From NCBI GenBank assembly GCA_937874455.1, contig CALNBE010000191.1:1-8769 (forward strand): a stretch of 8,769 nt of DNA, given 5' to 3'. The translations under genes and the position numbers were made by a program. The notes below the pieces were generated by a model. The model did no database searches. It was given only the letters and a program-made list of their open reading frames with translations, and was not told where the DNA came from. Shown here one piece after another: positions 5,159-8,769 of the stretch. Numbering within the stretch: position 1 is the stretch's first letter; each line of letters opens with the position of its first letter. This DNA comes from an uncultured Opitutia bacterium. Lineage in GTDB: Bacteria; Verrucomicrobiota; Verrucomicrobiia; Opitutales; UBA953.

Positions 5159-5953
5159 TTATTGTCTTTGCGCTGGTGCTGATGCTTCTCTCTCTTCCAA
5201 CTTAGTCAGGATTTCCAATAATTCCTCTTTAGTGATTTCTTCATTGAGCACACGCTTGGCTAAGCCGTTGGCAAGTGACTCGTCTTTCTTGTAGATTTTG
5301 CTGAAAATCTCACTGCGCAAACGGCGCTCCTTTTCTTTCTTCTTTTGAAGAGCTTCATCTTTCTCTCGTTCCGGACGAGCCTCTTCAATTTCCACTATTG
5401 CACGAATACGGTTTCGCTCGTTCCACTCCATGCTATCGGGTTCTGCGACTCTATCTTTCACAATCAACAGGTCGCGTGTGAAAGGGATGATGGGAGGGTT
5501 TGAAGCAGTTGCCTCGGCAATGCGTCGTGCCTCACTTGGGGAATTGGCCCATATTTCTCCAATCAATTTTTTGCGGTCTTCGTCAATCTCGGGTCTCGCA
5601 TTGAGCAACTGACGAATACGGACATAATCTGCCTTCAGTTCCGCCTGCTGTTGTTCATTGTCAAGTGGCGGCCAGCCAAAGATCGCATTGGAGATCAGCG
5701 CAAGGATGGAAACAATGATAAGCATTAACACGGCCATTGCACAGCCTGACGATCCGTCTCCACCTGTCGCTATCATCACAAATACGACAGGGGCAACTAT
5801 CACGATGCCTAAAATAACACCTGCCGGATTGTCCGAAAAGTAGAAGACGGAGGCGATGGCGAGGCATAGGAAGAAGATGCAGGCGAGGCATCCGTATCCT
5901 TGTTTGTTGGTGAATGCATTGCCTTTTTCTGGGTCTGATGATTCTTTCGGCAT
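5159..5953 (-). CDS. Three-helix membrane protein with charged coiled-coil tail, unknown function
   Basis: A 264-residue protein I do not recognise. Three hydrophobic segments are clear: about 20-40 (YGCLACIFFLCLAIASVFYF), 45-62 and 71-92. The loop GGDGSSG (64-70) lies between the second and third. From 98 to 264 it is soluble, highly charged and mostly helical, with EREKDEALQKKKEKERRLRS (195-214) suggesting a coiled coil. The Lys/Arg content suggests that this tail is cytoplasmic. The start (ATG 5953) lies 9 bases after the integrase stop, so the two genes may be co-transcribed. It faces hicB tail to tail, 49 bases apart. Its DNA looks lower in GC than the replication genes, suggesting a separate origin. 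Superinfection exclusion, surface exclusion or defence are possible cargo roles, none demonstrated. Confidence 0.75.
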   Translation of the reverse strand: MPKESSDPEKGNAFTNKQGYGCLACIFFLCLAIASVFYFSDNPAGVILGIVIVAPVVFVMIATGGDGSSGCAMAVLMLIIVSILALISNAIFGWPPLDNEQQQAELKADYVRIRQLLNARPEIDEDRKKLIGEIWANSPSEARRIAEATASNPPIIPFTRDLLIVKDRVAEPDSMEWNERNRIRAIVEIEEARPEREKDEALQKKKEKERRLRSEIFSKIYKKDESLANGLAKRVLNEEITKEELLEILTKLEEREASAPAQRQ

Positions 5954-5962
5954 AAGTTGGGG

Positions 5963-7171
5963 TCAGTTGGTTTTGCGGGAAGGTGTCGCCTGTCTTGTCT
6001 CGAACGGCACGTTCTCGGTCTCGGTGTGAATGCTGGCAGGTGTGAAGGAAAACCACTTCTCGGCGTCCCGTTTGCTGGCGACAGCGCGGTAATGGGATTT
6101 CACAACGGCGGGAGAATTGCCCATCTGGTCGGCGGTGGCATGAGTGCTGCCGGAGCGGGCGCAGTAGTAGGTGCCAAAGGAATGCCGCAGGCAGTTGTGA
6201 GGCATTTCAATGGGTGGCATTTGTGCCAGCATGGCCTTGCGCACCGCGGCCAAGCATCGAAGGTAGCAGGCTGGCGCGACAGGGCCGGAGGGCTTGCGGT
6301 GTGCCAGCAACCACTCGGCAAGGTTTTCCTCGATGTGCACCGGGCGGCGGACGTTGTTCTTGCTGGCGGCGGCGTTCACCTCGATCACCCGATCTTCCAA
6401 GCGGATGCTTCCCCATTGCAGGCGTTCCACCTCGGCAGTGCGTAGCCCGGCAAAGGCTTGGATGCAAAACGCCGCCATGATGTCGGCATGGTGCTCTTGC
6501 ACGTGCCGGAGGATGGTGGACATGGCTTCGGCGCGGATAATGCCGGGGGCGTCCTGCACGGCCTTCTTGGCGTCCACCTTGGCAAAAGGGTTCTCCCGGC
6601 AAAAGCCCTCCTTTTGAGCAAAGGAAAACAGCACGGACACGGTGCGGCGGTAGTCGTTTTGCGAAGTCGCTTTGAGTTTGAGGGAGGTCAGCCAGCGGCG
6701 GGCTTCGTCGGCGGTGATGGAAGAACAAGAGCGTTTGCCGAACTTGGCGGCGAAGCGACCGCACTTGCTGCGCAGGTCAGAACGGTAACGATCAGACAAA
6801 CCATCATTTTCTTTGATGTCCTGCATCAGGTCGAAAGCACGTTGCACTGTCACAGTGGATTCCGTGCGCTGCCGCTCCAAGTGCTCCAAGAAAAATTCCA
6901 CCGCCTCCCCGATGGATTTGTCGAAGGATTCCAAGCGGGCCTTGTAGTCGGCAATTTCCCTTCGCTCGTCAGCTGACAGTGACAAGGAGCGAATGCCAGC
7001 GCGGGAGATGTCGGTCTCTAATTCCATCTTGCGACGTTCGGCGGCGGTGCGGCTGGGGAAGTATTCTCGGATGCGCTTGCTTCCCGGAGGGGTGCCGGAA
7101 AGCATGAAGCGGCTATTGCTCTTTTGAGGGGCGTTTTTGCGTTCAAATATCTTCAGCTTGGCAACTCGCAT
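5963..7171 (-). CDS. Tyrosine recombinase (integrase) of the element
   Basis: A 402-residue site-specific recombinase that should integrate and excise the element at the adjoining tRNA-Arg gene. An N-terminal region (about 1-85) likely binds arm sites. A SAM-like core-binding domain follows (about 87-195, with SQNDYRRTVSVLFSFAQKEG). The catalytic domain holds FAGLRTAEVERLQW (R244), SKNNVRRP (K271), PHNCLRHSFGTYY (H325, R329) and the nucleophile in SHYRAV (Y361). The usual His/Trp before the tyrosine is Asn (MGNSPAVV, N352). I choose ATG 7171 because MRVAKLKIFERK looks like a normal start; a TTG at 7213 would add 14 residues. Neither has a clear Shine-Dalgarno sequence. Its start lies about 100 bases from the tRNA fragment, as expected for an integrase-proximal att end. 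Confidence 0.92.
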   Translation of the reverse strand: MRVAKLKIFERKNAPQKSNSRFMLSGTPPGSKRIREYFPSRTAAERRKMELETDISRAGIRSLSLSADERREIADYKARLESFDKSIGEAVEFFLEHLERQRTESTVTVQRAFDLMQDIKENDGLSDRYRSDLRSKCGRFAAKFGKRSCSSITADEARRWLTSLKLKATSQNDYRRTVSVLFSFAQKEGFCRENPFAKVDAKKAVQDAPGIIRAEAMSTILRHVQEHHADIMAAFCIQAFAGLRTAEVERLQWGSIRLEDRVIEVNAAASKNNVRRPVHIEENLAEWLLAHRKPSGPVAPACYLRCLAAVRKAMLAQMPPIEMPHNCLRHSFGTYYCARSGSTHATADQMGNSPAVVKSHYRAVASKRDAEKWFSFTPASIHTETENVPFETRQATPSRKTN

Positions 7172-7229
7172 TGCTTTGCGAAAGACGACAAAAGGCGACC
7201 ATGGGCAACTCAAAAGTGTCCACAGGTGA

Positions 7230-7259
7230 CTATTTTGAAATATAAACCGCTTAAAATAG
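7230..7259. repeat. CTATTTT / AAAATAG inverted repeat beside the att junction
   Basis: CTATTTT (7230-7236) and AAAATAG (7253-7259) form a perfect 7-base inverted repeat with a 16-base AT-rich spacer. It ends 9 bases before the tRNA fragment and lies upstream of the integrase. It could be recombinase arm or core-flanking sites, or part of the integrase promoter: the minus strand of the spacer reads TATATT at 7244-7239, a possible -10. Confidence 0.45.
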
Positions 7260-7268
7260 AGGATTTGT

Positions 7269-7317
7269 ACTGACTACGGATCAGTCTTTAGGGGTTCGAG
7301 TCCTCGCGGGAGCGCCA
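7269..7317 (+). other. att junction: 3' half of a tRNA-Arg(ACG) gene
   Basis: The sequence folds as the 3' part of a tRNA. It has an anticodon stem ACTGA/TCAGT (7269-7273, 7281-7285), a loop CTACGGA with anticodon ACG (7276-7278), and a four-base variable loop. The T arm holds GTTCGAGTC (7294-7302), the 3' acceptor strand is CGGGAGC (7307-7313), the discriminator is G7314, and the encoded CCA is at 7315-7317. The matching 5' acceptor strand GCTCCCG and a D arm are absent upstream, so this is a displaced fragment and not a working tRNA. With an integrase next to it and the tRNA terminator after it, this marks the chromosome-element junction. The full tRNA is expected at the other end. Confidence 0.82.
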
Positions 7318-7322
7318 CCTTT

Positions 7323-7359
7323 AAGCCTGTAAGTTTCAATAACTTGCGGGCTTTTTTTT
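7323..7359 (+). terminator. Intrinsic terminator of the former tRNA-Arg gene
   Basis: A 13-base-pair stem (7323-7335 with 7341-7353, two G-T pairs) closes a five-base loop TCAAT. Its 3' arm ends in a run of eight T (7352-7359). It begins six bases after the tRNA CCA, so it is the natural terminator of the tRNA gene and belongs to the chromosome side of the junction. Confidence 0.85.
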
Positions 7360-7426
7360 GTGTGATTTGATAGGGGGCCGGGTTTGCATGAAAATGCACA
7401 AAAAGGCAGCTAAAACCCCAAAAAAA

Positions 7427-7445
7427 TGTCAACAGACTGTCAACA
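7427..7445. repeat. TGTCAACA direct repeat
   Basis: TGTCAACA occurs exactly at 7427-7434 and 7438-7445, an 11-base period, close to one helical turn. It lies on the chromosome side between the tRNA terminator and the IS remnant. Function is unknown; the 7360-7515 stretch holds no credible gene. Confidence 0.3.
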
Positions 7446-7584
7446 TGGCTGGCAGCAGATTTGACAACGGGCGGGCAAAAGCTGGCAGACGTAACCGGGC
7501 AGCGTTTTAAAAATGTGACCTGCTCTCCTGAAACCGTAAAAGTTTGAACGAGAGTCTTGGGGGGAAATAACGGGACCTAAGACG

Positions 7585-7677
7585 ATGAAAAAGCGATACA
7601 GTGAAGAACAAATCCTACGGATCTTATCCGAGGGGAATAGTGGCAAGCCGGTGGCGGAAATCCTGCGTGAGTACGGG
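7585..7677 (+). pseudogene. IS3-family transposase OrfA, N-terminal fragment
   Basis: About 31 residues beginning MKKRYSEEQILRILSEG match the N-terminal helix-turn-helix of IS3-family OrfA, which recognises the element ends. OrfA is normally about 90-100 residues. After REYG the frame passes into OrfB DNA out of frame and stays open without meaning to 8076, past the IS end. The deletion joint lies at the GGGG run 7675-7678. Confidence 0.7.
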
Positions 7678-7966
7678 GAAGCCGAGCCAAAACGGCTTCA
7701 TCGAGTCGTTCAACGGAAAACTCCGGGACGAATGCCTCAACGAGAACGTGTTCCTGTCGCTGACGCACGCGAGAAGCCTGCTGGAAGAGTTTATAGTCGA
7801 TTACAACGAAGTGCGACCCCACAGCTCGCTTGGCAAGATGACTCCCGGCGAATACAAACGCTCGCTCGGACGCCTGAGACCCCCTCGGGGAACTCAGGCC
7901 GAGAAGGTCACCTTGCCAACCCAATCTGCAACCAACAACCTCAACCAATCCTCAAACTCTCATTGA
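7676..7966 (+). pseudogene. IS3-family transposase OrfB, C-terminal fragment
   Basis: About 96 residues from GKPSQNGFIESFNGKLRDEC to the stop match the C-terminal end of the IS3-family DDE integrase core (rve/rve_3). IESFNG holds the catalytic Glu, and VDYNEVRPHSSLGKMTPGEY is the typical tail. Both catalytic Asp residues, encoded upstream in an intact orfB, are deleted, so no active transposase can be made. The frame is open upstream to 7601, but that part is out-of-frame OrfA DNA. Confidence 0.8.
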
Positions 7967-7999
7967 AACCGTCCAGCTTTGGGGGGGGCAGGTCAGCTA

Positions 8000-8032
8000 A
8001 AAAACGCCCACAGGAACCCCTTGGGCGTTTTT
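8000..8032 (-). terminator. Intrinsic terminator, probably for the PfkB-family kinase gene
   Basis: AAAACGCCCA (8001-8010) and TGGGCGTTTT (8022-8031) form a perfect 10-base inverted repeat with an 11-base loop. Flanking A8000 and T8032 extend it. On the minus strand it ends in a T-run and lies about 30 bases after the kinase stop codon. A and T tracts on both sides mean it may also work on the plus strand, after the IS remnant. Confidence 0.75.
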
Positions 8033-8060
8033 GGGAGGAGGGAAACTTGTTTTCCCGGTG

Positions 8061-8769
8061 TCAGGAATTCGGGTAAATTTCCTGCAGGAAGGATTTGATG
8101 TCGGCGATGGTCGGGCTTTTGGCGGTGCGGACGTAGAAGCCGGAGGTGCAGACCGCTTGGGTCAGCGAGGCTTCCATGGAGAGGCCGAGCAACTGGGCGG
8201 TCATGAAACCGGCGTTGAAGACGTCGCCCGCGCCAGTGGTGATCTTCGGGCTTTCGACGAAGGGGCCCGGCACCCACCAAGCGCCGTCCTTGGTGGCGAC
8301 GGCGGCGGAGCGGGTCGGATGGATGACGACTGCGTAGATGCCGAGATGTTTGCGGATGGCGGTGGCCATTTCCTTGAGCGAGTCGGCGTATTCATCCTCG
8401 GGCGAGCCGCCGATCAGGCGGTAGATTTGCTCCGCCTCTTTGAGGTTGAGGCCGAGCACTGCTTTGCCGAACGGCGCGAAGGCGGAGAGTTTTTTCAGCA
8501 GATCCTGAATGTCTTCCTTGGTGCGTTTTTGCGGGTCGCAGAGGTCGAAGAAATAGAAACGGTTGGCGTTCTTCGCGGCTTGGGGGAGAATCTTGCCGGT
8601 GAGCAGTTCGAAGATGCTGTTGAGGTTGTTGAGCATCGTCCAATTGGTGGCGGCGATGAGGTCGGACTTGCTGACGATTTCCACCAAATCGGCCTCGGGG
8701 CAGGCAGCGAGCAGGTTCTCGGCGTTGACGTTGTCGAGGTCGCGCATTTTGCCCATCATCAGTTTGCCG
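8061..8769 (-). CDS. PfkB-family carbohydrate kinase (C-terminal part, 5' end off right edge)
   Basis: The visible 235 residues are the C-terminal two-thirds or so of a ribokinase-like sugar or nucleoside kinase, which transfers phosphate from ATP to a hydroxyl in the cytoplasm. The diagnostic motif TTGAGDVFNAGF is present; its GAGD forms the anion hole and holds the catalytic base Asp. Upstream are VLGLNLKEAEQIYRL, typical of the N-x-x-E region of the family, and YAVVIHPTRSAAVATKDGAW, the strand pair before the ATP site. The frame continues through the last base, and the internal ATG at 8759 is not the start: the substrate-binding N-terminus (about 100 residues) is missing. Substrate cannot be told. 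It belongs to the chromosome flank and ends with its own terminator. Confidence 0.88.
   Translation of the reverse strand, partial: GKLMMGKMRDLDNVNAENLLAACPEADLVEIVSKSDLIAATNWTMLNNLNSIFELLTGKILPQAAKNANRFYFFDLCDPQKRTKEDIQDLLKKLSAFAPFGKAVLGLNLKEAEQIYRLIGGSPEDEYADSLKEMATAIRKHLGIYAVVIHPTRSAAVATKDGAWWVPGPFVESPKITTGAGDVFNAGFMTAQLLGLSMEASLTQAVCTSGFYVRTAKSPTIADIKSFLQEIYPNS

Larger units (their letters stand above)
1..7268. mobile_element. Integrated mobile element, right part (left end outside window)
   Basis: A tyrosine recombinase abuts a truncated tRNA-Arg 3' half at 7269, which is the usual signature of the integrase-proximal end of an element inserted in a tRNA gene. Inward lie a HicAB pair, an excisionase-type HTH protein, a primase-like protein, a RepA-type helicase and an iteron-like repeat cluster, all plausible element functions. 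I see no second copy of the tRNA segment in the window, so the other end should lie to the left of position 1. The exact crossover point is not resolvable; it lies near the anticodon arm. No relaxase or virion gene is visible, so the class (IME/ICE, satellite or integrated plasmid) stays open. Confidence 0.8.
7516..7995. mobile_element. Internally deleted IS3-family insertion sequence
   Basis: A 480-base remnant has the end TGACCTGC (7516-7523) and the matching inverted end GCAGGTCA (7988-7995). Beyond the first eight bases the similarity continues imperfectly. Inside are the start of an OrfA and the C-terminal part of an OrfB transposase in the usual order, joined by a deletion. Intact IS3-family elements are about 1.2-1.5 kb, so most of orfA and the 5' part of orfB are gone. 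The flanks (AATG before, GCTA after) show no target-site duplication. The ends and protein remnants resemble the IS407-type subgroup, by recollection only. Confidence 0.75.

Noticed and set aside
7180..7317. A complete functional tRNA-Arg
   Set aside because: The 3' half is perfect, but upstream there is no GCTCCCG acceptor strand and no D arm; only a fragment remains.
7445..7510. 21-codon plus-strand frame starting MAGSRFDNGR
   Set aside because: Too short, without a ribosome site or recognisable motif; could be a gene remnant but cannot be supported.
7585..8076. 163-codon plus-strand frame starting as OrfA
   Set aside because: Only the first 31 codons are OrfA; the rest is OrfB DNA read out of frame and then flanking sequence beyond the IS end.

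Overview
The window looks like the right-hand end of an integrated mobile element (position 1 to about 7268) followed by chromosomal flank. It comes from a GC-rich Gram-negative bacterium. Several starts lack a clear Shine-Dalgarno sequence, and the proteins have the flavour of the PVC group (Verrucomicrobiota or relatives). That placement is only a weak impression; no rRNA or marker gene is present.

Region 1 (1-4147) is an apparent replication module read on the minus strand. A small excisionase-type helix-turn-helix protein (4147-3875) overlaps an unknown 145-residue protein (3878-3441). This is followed by a primase-like protein (3429-1666; BT4734/VirE-N-like domain, PriCT-2-like domain and a degenerate Toprim-like C-terminus), which overlaps by ATGA a RecA-fold RepA-type helicase ATPase (1669-320). 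Beyond the helicase stop lies a dense cluster of CACTGCA/TGCAGTG repeats around an AT-rich centre (212-330), a good candidate replication origin. A partial minus-strand gene may begin at 69 and leave the window on the left.

Region 2 (4148-5953) is the divergent control and cargo region. The intergenic stretch carries two tandem consensus DnaA boxes and two inverted repeats. It is followed by a plus-strand hicA-hicB toxin-antitoxin pair with a palindromic operator at the toxin start, then a minus-strand three-helix membrane protein of unknown function.

Region 3 (5963-7359) is the integration end. A tyrosine recombinase sits beside the 3' half of a tRNA-Arg(ACG) gene, complete from the anticodon stem to CCA and followed by a strong terminator. 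The 5' half of the tRNA is missing, so this is an att junction. The intact or restored tRNA and the other end of the element should lie to the left of this window.

Region 4 (7360-8769) is flank. It holds an internally deleted IS3-family remnant with both terminal inverted repeats (7516-7995), a hairpin terminator, and the C-terminal part of a PfkB-family carbohydrate kinase that enters from the right edge.

Together the genes suggest an integrative element that excises and integrates through its integrase at tRNA-Arg, replicates from its own origin with its own primase and helicase, and is stabilised by HicAB. No relaxase, capsid or packaging gene is visible here, so whether it is an IME/ICE, a phage satellite or an integrated plasmid cannot be decided from this window.
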